A stretch of DNA of 64,000 nucleotides from CAVPJW01 sp963705525 (GTDB lineage Bacteria > Acidobacteriota > Vicinamibacteria > Vicinamibacterales > CAVPJW01): contig CAVPJW010000003.1 of assembly GCA_963705525.1 (NCBI GenBank), positions 124,001 to 188,000 of the forward strand. Direction: 5' to 3'. Each line of letters opens with the position of its first letter. The first letter of the stretch is position 1. A program made the position numbers and the translations under genes. The notes under the pieces are model-generated. The model was given only the letters and a program-made list of their open reading frames with translations. It ran no database searches and was not told the origin of the DNA. This document shows positions 35,731 through 45,038 of this stretch, in pieces.

Positions 35731-37224
35731 ATGCAGCAAACGGTCACCAGTTCTCGAGCGTCCATTGGAGTGCCCCTTCGTGACCCGGCGCTCTTCCGTC
35801 AGCGCTGCTATGTCGATGGCGAATGGATTGACGCCGATTCGCGCGACATCCTTGACGTGGACAATCCAGCGACCGCAGAAACCCTCGGCACCGTTCCTCG
35901 TTGCGGCCGCGCGGAAACGCGCCGCGCGATCGAGGCGGCCAGCCGGGCGCTTCCCGCCTGGCGGAACCGCACGGCCAAGGAGCGCGCCGCGATTCTCCGC
36001 AAGTGGTTCGAGCTGATGACGGCGAATCAGGAAGATCTTGCGCTTCTCATGACGACCGAACAGGGCAAGCCGCTGACGGAATCGAAGGGCGAAGTCGCCT
36101 ATGCCGCGTCTTTCCTCGAATGGTTCGGTGAGGAAGCCAAGCGGATCTATGGCGACACGATTGCGGCGCCCCAGCGTGACAAGCGCATCGTGGTCATCAA
36201 GGAGCCCATCGGCGTCGTGGCATGTATTACGCCCTGGAATTTTCCGTTGGCGATGATCACGCGCAAGGCCGGCCCCGCAATCGCCGCCGGCTGCACGGTC
36301 GTACTCAAGCCGGCCTCCCAGACGCCATACTCGGCACTCGCTCTGGCAGAGCTCGCCGAACGAGCCGGGGTCCCCAAGGGAGTCCTCAACATCATCACGG
36401 GCTCGGCCACCGAGATTGGCGCGGAGCTGACGAGCCATCCGACCGTTCGCAAACTGTCATTCACGGGCTCGACTGAAATCGGCAAGGTGCTGATGTCGCA
36501 GTGCGCCAACACCGTCAAGAAACTCTCGCTCGAGCTCGGCGGCAACGCGCCGTTCATCGTGTTTGACGATGCCGATCTGGATGCGGCGGTCGAAGGCGCG
36601 ATCGCCTCGAAGTATCGCAACACGGGGCAGACGTGCGTCTGCGCGAACCGGCTGTTCGTTCAGGGCAAGGTCTACGACGCGTTCGCGGCGAAGCTCATCG
36701 AGGCGGTCAAGAAGCTGAAGCCCGCGCCGGGCACGGACGCAGGCGCAACGCAAGGCCCTCTGATCGACGATCGAGCGGTCAAGAAGGTGGAAGAGCACAT
36801 CGCCGATGCGGTCGCGAAGGGAGCGCGCGTCGCCGTCGGCGGCCAGCGTCACGAGCTCGGCGGCCGGTTCTTTCAGCCGACGGTTCTCCTGGATGTGAAC
36901 CGGACGATGGCCGTGTCTCGCGAAGAGACGTTCGGCCCGGTCGCTCCACTGTTCAGGTTCGAGACGGAGGCCGACGCTATCGCGCAGGCCAACGATACGG
37001 AGTTCGGGCTTGCCGCGTATTTCTACGGCCGTGACATCGGCCGTGTCTGGCGTGTCGCCGAGGCGCTCGAGTACGGCATCGTCGGCATTAACACCGGACT
37101 CATCTCGACCGAGGTGGCGCCGTTCGGCGGCGTGAAGGAGTCAGGCATCGGTCGCGAAGGATCGAAATACGGGCTCGAGGAGTTTCTGGAAATCAAGTAC
37201 CTGTGTATGGGCGGCGTGAGCTGA
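35731..37224 (+). CDS. gabD: Succinate-semialdehyde dehydrogenase (NAD(P)+)
   Basis: 497 aa aldehyde dehydrogenase that oxidises succinate semialdehyde to succinate, the last step of GABA breakdown. Motifs follow the GabD pattern: ITPWNFPLAMITRKAGPA, FTGSTEIGKVL, LELGGNAPFIVFDDADLD with the general-base Glu, and the catalytic Cys in NTGQTCVCANR, followed by EVAPFGGVKESGIGREGSKYGLEEF. ATG 35731 with an upstream GAGGGACATC stretch. No GABA transaminase is adjacent, though the aminotransferase at 30012-31349 is a candidate partner elsewhere in the window. Confidence 0.9.
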   Translation: MQQTVTSSRASIGVPLRDPALFRQRCYVDGEWIDADSRDILDVDNPATAETLGTVPRCGRAETRRAIEAASRALPAWRNRTAKERAAILRKWFELMTANQEDLALLMTTEQGKPLTESKGEVAYAASFLEWFGEEAKRIYGDTIAAPQRDKRIVVIKEPIGVVACITPWNFPLAMITRKAGPAIAAGCTVVLKPASQTPYSALALAELAERAGVPKGVLNIITGSATEIGAELTSHPTVRKLSFTGSTEIGKVLMSQCANTVKKLSLELGGNAPFIVFDDADLDAAVEGAIASKYRNTGQTCVCANRLFVQGKVYDAFAAKLIEAVKKLKPAPGTDAGATQGPLIDDRAVKKVEEHIADAVAKGARVAVGGQRHELGGRFFQPTVLLDVNRTMAVSREETFGPVAPLFRFETEADAIAQANDTEFGLAAYFYGRDIGRVWRVAEALEYGIVGINTGLISTEVAPFGGVKESGIGREGSKYGLEEFLEIKYLCMGGVS

Positions 37225-37225
37225 T

Positions 37226-37918
37226 TCAGCTCGCGCACAGAGGAACGGTGGCCGACCGGCAGAAGACCTCGCACACGCCCTGAACGAGCGCGTCCTCCAC
37301 ATCTTCAATCGCAACTGGACGGCCGAGCTCCCGTTCGAGCGACGTCACGCCTCGATCGGCGATTCCGCACGGGACGATCAGCGAGAAATAATCGAGATCG
37401 GTGGACACGTTGAACGCGAAGCCGTGGCTCGTGATCCAGCGTGAGATTCGGACACCGATGGCGCCGAGCTTGTCGGCGCCCACCCAGACGCCCGTCAAAC
37501 CCTTGATGCGGACGGCCCGCACGTCGAATCGCGCCGCCGCGCGAATCATGACGTCTTCGAGATCGCGGACGTAGCGATGCACGTCGCACCGGTCGGGCCG
37601 CAAATCGAGGATGGGGTAACCGACGACCTGGCCGGGGCCGTGATATGTCACGTCACCGCCGCGTCCGCTCTCGAAGATTTCGACACCGAGCCGGGCCAGA
37701 TGTTCCGGCGCCGCCACGACGTGCGATCGGCCCGCGTCGCCCTTCACGCCGAGTGTAATGACGTGGGGATGCTGGAGAAGAAGAATCGTGTCGGGGATGC
37801 GATTGGCGCGCCGATCCTCGACGAGCTCCCGCTGAAGTTCGAGCGCCTCGGCGTAAGGCACGACGCCCAGCCGTCGCACGTTCAGAATCGATCGCCCGGT
37901 TTCGGTCTCGAGGGCCAC
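37226..37918 (-). CDS. lipB: Octanoyl-ACP:protein N-octanoyltransferase LipB
   Basis: 230 aa. Moves octanoate from acyl carrier protein to the lipoyl lysine of E2 and H proteins. FESGRGGDVTYHGPGQVVGYPI is the family signature, and ISRWITSHGFAFNVSTDLDYFSLIVPCGI contains the catalytic Lys/Cys region (the Cys is in VPCGI). Starts seven bases after the E2 gene, whose lipoyl domain is its substrate, so operon and function agree. LipA is not in the window. Convergent with gabD, only one base between stops. Confidence 0.92.
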   Translation of the reverse strand: MALETETGRSILNVRRLGVVPYAEALELQRELVEDRRANRIPDTILLLQHPHVITLGVKGDAGRSHVVAAPEHLARLGVEIFESGRGGDVTYHGPGQVVGYPILDLRPDRCDVHRYVRDLEDVMIRAAARFDVRAVRIKGLTGVWVGADKLGAIGVRISRWITSHGFAFNVSTDLDYFSLIVPCGIADRGVTSLERELGRPVAIEDVEDALVQGVCEVFCRSATVPLCAS

Positions 37919-37925
37919 GTTGCCT

Positions 37926-39269
37926 TCACGCCCCGCTGGGATCGAAATTCTCGAGTCCCTGTTTCACCTTGCTCAGGAACTGATCGGCCACCGCGCCGTC
38001 GATCAGCCGATGGTCGTACCCCAATGTCAAATATGCCATCGGCCGGATCGCGATCGCATCGTCCACGACCACGGCGCGCTTCTCCACGGCGCCCACGCCG
38101 AGGATCGCCACCTGCGGCTGGTTGATGATGGGCATGCCGAACAGCGCACCGAAGACACCCGGGTTGGTGATGGTGAACGTGCCGCCCTGAACCTCCTCGG
38201 GCTTGAGCTGCTTCGTCCTGGCGCGCGCGGCGAGATCGGCAATCGATCGGCTGAGGCCGAGCAGATTCTTTTCGTCCGCGTTGCGGATGACGGGCACGAT
38301 GAGGCCAAACTCGAGCGCCACCGCGACGCCGATATTGATATCCTTCCGGTAGACGACGTTGTCGCCGTCCACGGAGGCGTTCACGACGGGCACTTCCCGC
38401 AGGGCATCGATCACCGCCTTCGCGATGAACGAGAGGAACGTCAGTTTGACCCCGGCGCGCTCGTATTCCGCTTTCTTCGACTCACGGATCTGCTGCACGC
38501 GCGAAAAGTTGATCTCGAAGACCGAATGGACGTGGGCGGAGGTCCTTCGGCTGAGGACCATATGCTCCGCGATCTTCCGGCGCATGACCGACATGGGCAC
38601 GACTTCAACACGCTCACCAGGCTTGAACGCAGGCGCCGGAGCGACGGTCGCTGCCTTGGCTGCGGCACCGGCTGGAGCCTTTCGAACCGCAGCTTCTCCT
38701 CCGCCTGCGGTCGACACGTGACTGAGAATGTCTTCCTTGGTCACACGGCCATCGATTCCGGTCCCATGAATCTGGCTGATGTCGACCTGGTGCTCCTCTG
38801 CGATCTTTCGCACGAGCGGCGACGACTTGACCCGCCTCCGCTCTTCTCTCGATCCGTGACCGTTCCCGTCTGCGTCCACAGGAGGTTGCACCGGCGCGGC
38901 CTCCGGGCGCCCGGGCTGCGCCGACGCCGCGGAACGCGGAGCGGATGCCGCCGGGGCCGCGCTCACGGCGGGCTTGGCCGGCGCGCTCGCCGGCCGTGAC
39001 GGTGGCTCTGCAGGTGCCGCTGGCTGATCGCCGGCCTGTCCGATGACCGCCACCACGCTGTTGATCGGGACCGTCTCACCGGCCTGCACCTTGATCTCTG
39101 TCAGCACGCCGGCCGCGGGCGACGGTATCTCTGCATCGACCTTGTCGGTGGAAATCTCGAAAAGCGGTTCGTCCCGATCCACCTGGTCGCCGACCTTCTT
39201 GATCCAGCGAACGATCGTCCCCTCGGCGATCGACTCGCCCATCTGGGGCATGACAACAGGAGTAGCCAT
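37926..39269 (-). CDS. 2-oxo acid dehydrogenase E2 (dihydrolipoamide acyltransferase)
   Basis: 447 aa. Lipoyl domain 1-80 with the lipoylated Lys in FEISTDKVDAEIPSP; a Pro/Ala-rich linker; peripheral subunit-binding domain (SPLVRKIAEEHQVDISQIHGTG); catalytic acyltransferase domain ending with the active-site LGYDHRLIDGAVADQFL. A single lipoyl domain and E1 made of two chains indicate a branched-chain or Gram-positive-like pyruvate complex rather than the E. coli AceEF type. Fourth gene of the operon, 16 bases after E1 beta. Substrate acyl group (acetyl, isobutyryl) is not certain. Confidence 0.9.
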   Translation of the reverse strand: MATPVVMPQMGESIAEGTIVRWIKKVGDQVDRDEPLFEISTDKVDAEIPSPAAGVLTEIKVQAGETVPINSVVAVIGQAGDQPAAPAEPPSRPASAPAKPAVSAAPAASAPRSAASAQPGRPEAAPVQPPVDADGNGHGSREERRRVKSSPLVRKIAEEHQVDISQIHGTGIDGRVTKEDILSHVSTAGGGEAAVRKAPAGAAAKAATVAPAPAFKPGERVEVVPMSVMRRKIAEHMVLSRRTSAHVHSVFEINFSRVQQIRESKKAEYERAGVKLTFLSFIAKAVIDALREVPVVNASVDGDNVVYRKDINIGVAVALEFGLIVPVIRNADEKNLLGLSRSIADLAARARTKQLKPEEVQGGTFTITNPGVFGALFGMPIINQPQVAILGVGAVEKRAVVVDDAIAIRPMAYLTLGYDHRLIDGAVADQFLSKVKQGLENFDPSGA

Positions 39270-39285
39270 GATGCTCCTTGGACTC

Positions 39286-40261
39286 TCAGTATTTGATCAG
39301 CTGCTTCGCCGCCGCTACGACCTTGTCGACGTTCGGCATGAACGCCTGCTCGAGCGGCGGACTGTAGGGCACCGGTGTATCGATCGACGTTACGCGCACG
39401 ACGGGACCGTCCAGATACTCGAAGCCTTCCTCTGAAATGATCGCGGCAAGCTCGGCGCCAATGCCTCCCGTCCGGGTGGCCTCGTGCAGGAGCAGCACCT
39501 TGTTGGTCTTCTGAACCGACTTGAGTACCCCTTCACGGTCGAGCGGCGCGAGGGTCCGAAGATCCAGGACCTCAACGTCGACGCCATCCTCTTCCAACCG
39601 GCCTGCGGCGTCCAGCGCCACATGGACCATCGATCCGAACGTGACGATCGTCATGTCGCCGCCCGCCCGCCGGACGACCGCCTTGCCAATCGGCACCACG
39701 AAATCCTCGTCGGGCAGCACTTCTTTGATGCGGCGGTAGAGATATTTGTGTTCCAGGAAGATCACCGGATCGTCATCGCGAATCGCCGCCTTGATCAGGC
39801 CCTTCGCATCGTAGGCCGTCGACGGCTCGACGATCTTCAGTCCCGGAGTGTGGTGAAGGTACGCTTCCGGGTTGAGCGAGTGGAACGGTCCGCCGCTCAC
39901 ACCTCCTCCGCAGGGACCGCGCACGACCATCGGGACAGCCGCGCCGCATCGGTAGCGGCTTTTCGCCGCAAAGTTCGTCAGGATGTTGAAACAGCACGCG
40001 ATGAAGTCGATGAACTGCAGCTCGGCCACCGGTCGGGCGCCCATGTAGGCGGCACCGATCGATGCACCGATGATGGCGGTTTCCGAGATCGGCGTATCGA
40101 TCACCCGCGCGCGGCCGAACCGGTTCTGCAAGTCCCTCGGTGACCTTGAAGGCGCCACCATAGGTGCCGATGTCTTCGCCGATGAGAAAGACGCGCTCGT
40201 CACGCGCCATTTCTTCGGCAAGACCCTGCCGAATCGCTTCTAAGAACGTCGTCGGTTCCAC
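39286..40261 (-). CDS. 2-oxo acid dehydrogenase E1 beta subunit, apparent frameshift
   Basis: Transketolase-fold beta chain of the heterotetrameric E1. ATG 40261 gives FLIGEDIGTYGGAFKVTEGL, then the frame breaks; the next frame continues NRFGRARVIDTPISETAIIGA to the stop at 39286. Removing one base around 40126-40132 (CTGCAAG) gives GLQNRFGRARV and 324 residues, the normal length. Later landmarks are HHTPGLKIVEPSTAYDAKGL and VEVLDLRTLAPLD. Position between E1 alpha and E2 fits. The sequence around the break is highly conserved, so an error in the read is more likely than loss of function. Confidence 0.9.
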
Positions 40262-40293
40262 GGTTCTAGGGTTCTAAGGTAAACTGCCACTTT

Positions 40294-41397
40294 TCACGAA
40301 GCGAATGGTGATTTCACAATCTCGACGCGCGGCAGATATTGCGTCCCGGTGCCACCGAAGACGCCCTCGGCAACGGTCGAGGGATCCGGCATCGGCATCT
40401 CGTCGGCGAGACGCGCCTCTTCCTCCGCGTAGCTCTTCGAGAGGCGGTCGATGTCGCGCAGCTCCTGTTCGGACACGCCCAGCTCGATCAAGCGACGCTC
40501 GTAGAGTGCGATCGGATCGCGAGTCTTCCATTCCTCGAGGAGGCTCTTCGACACGTACCGCATGTCATCGTGTTCCGCGTGTCCCTTCATTCGCATCGTA
40601 TCGACGCCGATGATCGTCGGGCCTTCACCTGCTCGTCCTCGATCGACGGCCCTCTTCGAGGCGTCGTACACCGCGAGCACATCGTTCCCATCGACCATCT
40701 CGTGCGCCACGCCATAAGCCTCGGCCCGCTCATCGATCCGCTTGATCCTCATCTGCAATTCGATGGGCGTCGAATACGCATACTTGTTGTCTTCGGCGAT
40801 GACGACCACGGGCAGCTTCTGCACCGCCGCAAAGTTCATCCCCTCGTGAAACGCGCCGGTGCTCGTGCCGCCATCGCCGATGTACGTCATCGCCACCGTC
40901 GCCCGGCCACCGAGGCGCCCGCCGAGGGCAATGCCCGTCATGACCGGAATGAGATCGCCCAGCATGCTGATCGGGCCGACAATGACCGACTCGCCCGAGT
41001 TGGGGTCGGGGATATGGGAGAAATGCAGATTCAGGTCGCGCCCGCGACTCGGCGATCCGCCTTTAGCCATGTACTGCGCGTAGAGATCGCGTGGCCTGAC
41101 GCCGCGCGTGATCACGGACCCGAGGTTCCGTATCAGCGGCGCAATGCAATCGCCGCGCTCGAGGGCATAGGCGGACGCCACCGACTCGCCTTCCTGCCCC
41201 AGGCTTCTGTAGAGGCCCCCCACCACCTTCGACTGGCGGTACAGAATCGTCAGCCGTTCCTCCACGTCGCGCGTCAGTCGGACGTAGTAGTACAACTCGA
41301 GCAGCTGATTCCTGCTGAGCGCCGTCGAGGGCCGCGCGATCGCCCCGGCCGTGGGGGTCGCGCCGCCAGCCGCTTCGGTCTCTGAACGTCCAGGCAT
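40294..41397 (-). CDS. 2-oxo acid dehydrogenase E1 alpha subunit
   Basis: 367 aa thiamine-diphosphate-dependent subunit that decarboxylates the 2-oxo acid. The TPP motif is YIGDGGTSTGAFHEGMNFA through VVVIAEDNKYAYSTP; the phosphorylation-loop region carries RMKGHAEHDDMRY. The N-terminal 30 residues are low-complexity and start at ATG 41397, three bases after the lpdA stop. Partner of the E1 beta gene downstream. Sequence features do not discriminate securely between pyruvate and branched-chain substrates. Confidence 0.9.
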   Translation of the reverse strand: MPGRSETEAAGGATPTAGAIARPSTALSRNQLLELYYYVRLTRDVEERLTILYRQSKVVGGLYRSLGQEGESVASAYALERGDCIAPLIRNLGSVITRGVRPRDLYAQYMAKGGSPSRGRDLNLHFSHIPDPNSGESVIVGPISMLGDLIPVMTGIALGGRLGGRATVAMTYIGDGGTSTGAFHEGMNFAAVQKLPVVVIAEDNKYAYSTPIELQMRIKRIDERAEAYGVAHEMVDGNDVLAVYDASKRAVDRGRAGEGPTIIGVDTMRMKGHAEHDDMRYVSKSLLEEWKTRDPIALYERRLIELGVSEQELRDIDRLSKSYAEEEARLADEMPMPDPSTVAEGVFGGTGTQYLPRVEIVKSPFAS

Positions 41398-41400
41398 CTT

Positions 41401-42816
41401 CTAGATATGGATGGCCGCGCCGTGAGTCGCGTGTGCCGCTTCTCCGACGGCTTCGGCCATCGTCGGGTGCGAGTGGATGGTTCGGATGAGTTCCTCGACG
41501 GTGCACTCCATTCTGAGGGCCATCGTCGCCTCCGCCACGAGCTCGGTCGACCGGGATCCAATCATGTGCACGCCGAGGATTTCATCGTACTGCTTATCGG
41601 CCACGATCTTGACGAAGCCCTCGATCTCGCCGGAGATCTTGGCGCGCGCGAGCACGCCGAACGGGAAGGTGCCGATGCGGACGTCGAAGCCGCGCTCCCG
41701 GGCTTCGGCTTCGGTCAGGCCCACGCTGCCAATCTCCGGATCGCAGTAAGTGCAGGCCGGGACGTGATCGTAGTTGAGGGGGCGGAATTCCCTGCCCGCA
41801 ATTCGTTCCGCCGTCCGGATGCCTTCCGCCGACGAAACATGCGCCAGCTGCGGATGGGCGCCGCGACCCATCGTAATGACGTCGCCGATGGCAGAAATAT
41901 GTGGGACCGACGTGCGGTAGCCGTCGTCGACCTTTATGTACCCCTTTTCCATCAGCAGCCCGACGCCCTCGGCATTGAGTCCCGTGGTGACGGGACCGCG
42001 GCCGGTCGCGACGAGCAGGTAGTCCGCCTTGATCGTCTCGCGTTTGCCGTCTGCGAGCTCGACATCCATCTCGACAGCGTCTGACGTCGCTCGCGCGGCG
42101 GACATCTTCGCGCCCGTCTGGACATTGATGCCCTGCTTCCGAAACGACTTCGCCAGCTCCGTTGATATGGCCTCGTCTTCAACCGGTACCAGGCGCGGCA
42201 AGAGCTCCAGGATCGTGACGTCGCTGCCGAAGCGCCGGAAAATGGCGGCAAACTCGACGCCGACGGCGCCGCTCCCGAGCACGGCAATGGACCGCGGCAC
42301 GTCGCGCAGGCCGATGGCTTCGTCGCTCGTGATGATCCGCTTTCGGTCGATCGTCACGCCCGGCACACTTCGCGGTGCCGACCCGGTCGCCACGATGATC
42401 TCTTTCGCGCGAAGCTTCTGATTGTCGCCGTCACTCACCTCGACGAACCCGCCGCCGAGCAGCCGCGCCATGCCCTTGATCCAGGCGATCTTGTTCTTCT
42501 TGAAGAGGAACTCGACCCCGCGCGTAAGACCCGACACGATCTTGTCCTTCCGCGCATTCACCTGATTCATGTCGATCCCGACGGATCCGGGCGGGAGTGT
42601 GATCCCCCATTCCTTCGCGTTCTGCGCAATCTTGAGGGCGTGCGCGTGTTCGAGCAGGGCCTTGGTCGGGATGCAACCCCAGTTGAGGCAGGTCCCTCCA
42701 AGCGCTTTCTGTTTCTCGACGACGGCGACGGAGAGGCCGAGCTGGGCCGCACGAATCGCGGCGACGTACCCGCCGGTGCCGGCGCCGATCACGACGAGGT
42801 CGAGGTCGATGGACAT
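41401..42816 (-). CDS. lpdA: Dihydrolipoyl dehydrogenase (E3)
   Basis: 471 aa flavoprotein that reoxidises the lipoyl group. FAD loop VIGAGTGGYVAAIRAAQLG, redox disulfide GGTCLNWGCIPTKALLEHA, NAD loop AVLGSGAVGVEFAAIFRRFG, and the C-terminal active-site base IHSHPTMAEAVGEAA. Complete and of normal length. First gene of the minus-strand operon lpdA-E1alpha-E1beta-E2-lipB; its upstream gap holds a heptamer array and the divergent sigma-54 regulator gene. Confidence 0.95.
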   Translation of the reverse strand: MSIDLDLVVIGAGTGGYVAAIRAAQLGLSVAVVEKQKALGGTCLNWGCIPTKALLEHAHALKIAQNAKEWGITLPPGSVGIDMNQVNARKDKIVSGLTRGVEFLFKKNKIAWIKGMARLLGGGFVEVSDGDNQKLRAKEIIVATGSAPRSVPGVTIDRKRIITSDEAIGLRDVPRSIAVLGSGAVGVEFAAIFRRFGSDVTILELLPRLVPVEDEAISTELAKSFRKQGINVQTGAKMSAARATSDAVEMDVELADGKRETIKADYLLVATGRGPVTTGLNAEGVGLLMEKGYIKVDDGYRTSVPHISAIGDVITMGRGAHPQLAHVSSAEGIRTAERIAGREFRPLNYDHVPACTYCDPEIGSVGLTEAEARERGFDVRIGTFPFGVLARAKISGEIEGFVKIVADKQYDEILGVHMIGSRSTELVAEATMALRMECTVEELIRTIHSHPTMAEAVGEAAHATHGAAIHI

Positions 42817-42826
42817 GGACTTTAGT

Positions 42827-42868
42827 AGTTCTTGGTTCTTGGTTCTTGGTTCTTCGTTCTTGGTTCTT
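42827..42868. repeat. Heptamer array (GGTTCTT type)
   Basis: Six perfectly registered 7-base units (AGTTCTT, three GGTTCTT, CGTTCTT, GGTTCTT) starting ten bases upstream of the lpdA start codon. The clearest array in the window. Confidence 0.9.
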
Positions 42869-43024
42869 ATTGGCCCCGACCTTCAGGTCTGGGTCAGAAA
42901 TCGGCTCTCACCGGTCAGCTCCTCGGCCGAGTGCAGAAAGCATCGTACCCTAGCGGACCGGTTTGAGGGGAGTCAAGCAGCGGTCCCACGACATTGTTAC
43001 AATACGGCCCGTGCCGGCGACCGC

Positions 43025-44413
43025 ATGACGACACGAACGAAAACGCTGCTCATCGTGGACGTCCAGGACGCGACGCGCGAGGCACTGGCCAACGGCCTCA
43101 GGCGTGACTATCGCGTGCTGCGCGCCGCCACCGGCGAGGCGGCGCTTCAGGTGCTCGTTCGCGAGGAAGTGGACCTGATGCTCCTCGACCTCGACCTGCC
43201 GGGCATCACCGGCTTCGAGCTGCTCGGGATCGTCAAGGAGAACTACCCGCTCATTGAAATGATCATCACCTCGTCGGCAAGCGACGTGGAGCTTGCCGTG
43301 CAGGCCATGAAGCTCGGGGCGTATCACTACGTCACGAAGGACGTTCCGCAGGACACGATTCGCCAGCTGCTGCTGAACGCCGTCGAGCACCAGGATCTCA
43401 GCCGGCAGGTGCAGGCGCTCACGGCACAGGTCGCCGATCAGGACACACGGGACTTCGTCGCCGGCTCGAGCCGTCAGACGCGCGAGATTCTCGATCTCGT
43501 CAATCGCATCGCCAGGCTTTCGGCCACGGTGCTCATACTCGGCGAAAGCGGCACGGGCAAGGAGTTGCTCGCGCGCCTGATTCACCGGGAGTCAATCAAC
43601 CCCGAGGGGCCCTTCATCGCCGTGAACCTCGCGGCCATCCCGCGGGAGCTGGTCGAGAGCATGCTCTTCGGCCATGAAAAGGGCTCGTTTACCGGTGCGC
43701 ATCGCCAGCAGCTCGGCAAGTTCGAGCTCGCCGCCGGGGGCACGCTCTTCCTGGACGAAATCGGCGACCTTCGCTTCGATCTTCAGGCGAAGCTGCTCCG
43801 GGCCATTCAGGAAGGCGAAATCGAGCGCATCGGCGGGGAGCGGGCCATCAAGACAGACTTCCGCCTCATCGCGGCCACCAATCTCGACCTCGAAAAATCG
43901 ATCAAGGAAGGCAAATTCCGCGAGGACCTCTACTACCGAATCAATGTCATCCCGATCAAGCTGCCGTCGCTGCGCGAACGCATCGAGGACCTTCCGGAGC
44001 TGGCGCGGTTCTTCCTCCGACGGTACAGCGCCAAGTTCCACAAGCAGGTGGAAGGGATTGCCGACTCGACGCTGAAGATCCTGATGGCGTACTGGTGGCC
44101 TGGCAATATTCGCGAACTGGAGAATCTCATCGAGCGTCTCGTCGCGACCACCGACAAGGAATGGATCACGGACGAGGACCTGCCCTTCGAGTTTCACTTC
44201 GCGGACCTCGACAACAAGCCGCCCGGGGCGGAAGGCCTCTTCCAGGACGCCACGAACACGTTCGAACGCAACTTCATCCTGCGCGCGCTCGAGAAGTCCG
44301 GCTGGAACGTCACGGCCACCGCCCGCTACCTCGGCATTCCCCTGAGCACGCTCAAGTTCAAGATGGACCGGCTGGAGATCCGCGAGCTGGCCAAGCGGCT
44401 ACGCGGCGCCTGA
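43025..44413 (+). CDS. Sigma-54-dependent response regulator
   Basis: 462 aa NtrC-type activator. Receiver domain about 1-120 with the phospho-acceptor in LMLLDLDLPG and the conserved lysine in YVTKDV; AAA+ domain about 140-375 with Walker A GESGTGKE, sigma-54 contact loop GHEKGSFTGA (GSFTGA instead of the usual GAFTGA), Walker B GGTLFLDEIGDL and the R-finger region; then a Fis-type helix-turn-helix (LEKSGWNVTATARYLGIPLSTLKFKM). ATG 43025. No sensor kinase gene is adjacent. It is the only sigma-54 activator in the window and so a candidate regulator of the sigma-54-type promoters before the Tad and adhesin genes; that link is inference. Confidence 0.92.
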   Translation: MTTRTKTLLIVDVQDATREALANGLRRDYRVLRAATGEAALQVLVREEVDLMLLDLDLPGITGFELLGIVKENYPLIEMIITSSASDVELAVQAMKLGAYHYVTKDVPQDTIRQLLLNAVEHQDLSRQVQALTAQVADQDTRDFVAGSSRQTREILDLVNRIARLSATVLILGESGTGKELLARLIHRESINPEGPFIAVNLAAIPRELVESMLFGHEKGSFTGAHRQQLGKFELAAGGTLFLDEIGDLRFDLQAKLLRAIQEGEIERIGGERAIKTDFRLIAATNLDLEKSIKEGKFREDLYYRINVIPIKLPSLRERIEDLPELARFFLRRYSAKFHKQVEGIADSTLKILMAYWWPGNIRELENLIERLVATTDKEWITDEDLPFEFHFADLDNKPPGAEGLFQDATNTFERNFILRALEKSGWNVTATARYLGIPLSTLKFKMDRLEIRELAKRLRGA

Positions 44414-44492
44414 CGGCCGGGTGCTGTGCTTGACAGGCGTGAGTCGATTCGTTCCGAGGCCCGAAAACACGCGGTTTCCGGGGGAGTACTGA

Positions 44493-44522
44493 TTGACACT
44501 GGAAAGAGGCCCGGGCTAGGAT
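44493..44522 (+). promoter_or_regulatory. Sigma-70-type promoter for the HU-like gene
   Basis: TTGACA at 44493-44498, an 18-base spacer and TAGGAT at 44517-44522. Start of transcription would be near 44529, leaving a leader of about 84 bases to the ATG at 44613. Confidence 0.6.
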
Positions 44523-44612
44523 TCCATCTCTTTGGACTCGTCCGCGACAGCCGCCTGCGCGCGCGGTGGTCATGCGGCAGATAGCAAGCGCGCTCAAGTC
44601 AGGGGGGAGCCG

Positions 44613-44912
44613 ATGGCTGAAGCCCGCAGGATGGGCAAATCTGAGCTCTTCTCGCATTTTGCCGATCGCTTCGAGATCAAGCGAACGCAGGCGCGAGAGT
44701 ACTTCGACGAGTTGACGGCGCTCGCCGAGAAAGAGCTGAAGCGTTCCGGCGAGTTCGTGCTGCCCGGAATGGTCAAGCTGGTCAAGCAGTCGCGTAAGGC
44801 GCGCATGGGTCGCAACCCGGCCACCGGCGAGCCCATCAAGATTCCAGCCAAGACCGTCGTCAAGGCGCGTATCGCCAAGCAGCTGAAGGACGCGGTCCTT
44901 CCAAAGAAGTAA
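44613..44912 (+). CDS. HU-like DNA-binding protein
   Basis: 99 aa basic protein of the HU/IHF fold. MGKSELFSHFADRFEIKRTQAREYFDEL gives the dimerisation helices, GEFVLPGMVKLVKQ the beta strands, and RKARMGRNPATGEPIKIPAK the DNA-binding arm, with VVKARIAKQLKDAVL at the end. ATG 44613 lies after a GGGGGGAG ribosome site; an open frame from 44532 is in the leader. Likely a nucleoid-associated architectural protein; HU/IHF-type bending is also what sigma-54 promoters often require, although no specific link is shown. Confidence 0.88.
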   Translation: MAEARRMGKSELFSHFADRFEIKRTQAREYFDELTALAEKELKRSGEFVLPGMVKLVKQSRKARMGRNPATGEPIKIPAKTVVKARIAKQLKDAVLPKK

Positions 44913-45038
44913 CATCGGCACGAGGGCGGCGTAGCGGTCGCGCAGGGCTTGTGACGTGCGCGTCCTGTCCGCCGCTGCGCGCTCTCGGACGATGTCCCGC
45001 CTTTACGTCGCAGAAATCCGGCGGCAGGATTGATTCGA

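Noticed and set aside
42827..42868. Heptamer arrays as CRISPR or attachment sites
   Set aside because: Units are contiguous 7-mers without spacers, no cas or integrase gene occurs in the window, and the same type recurs at many unrelated junctions.
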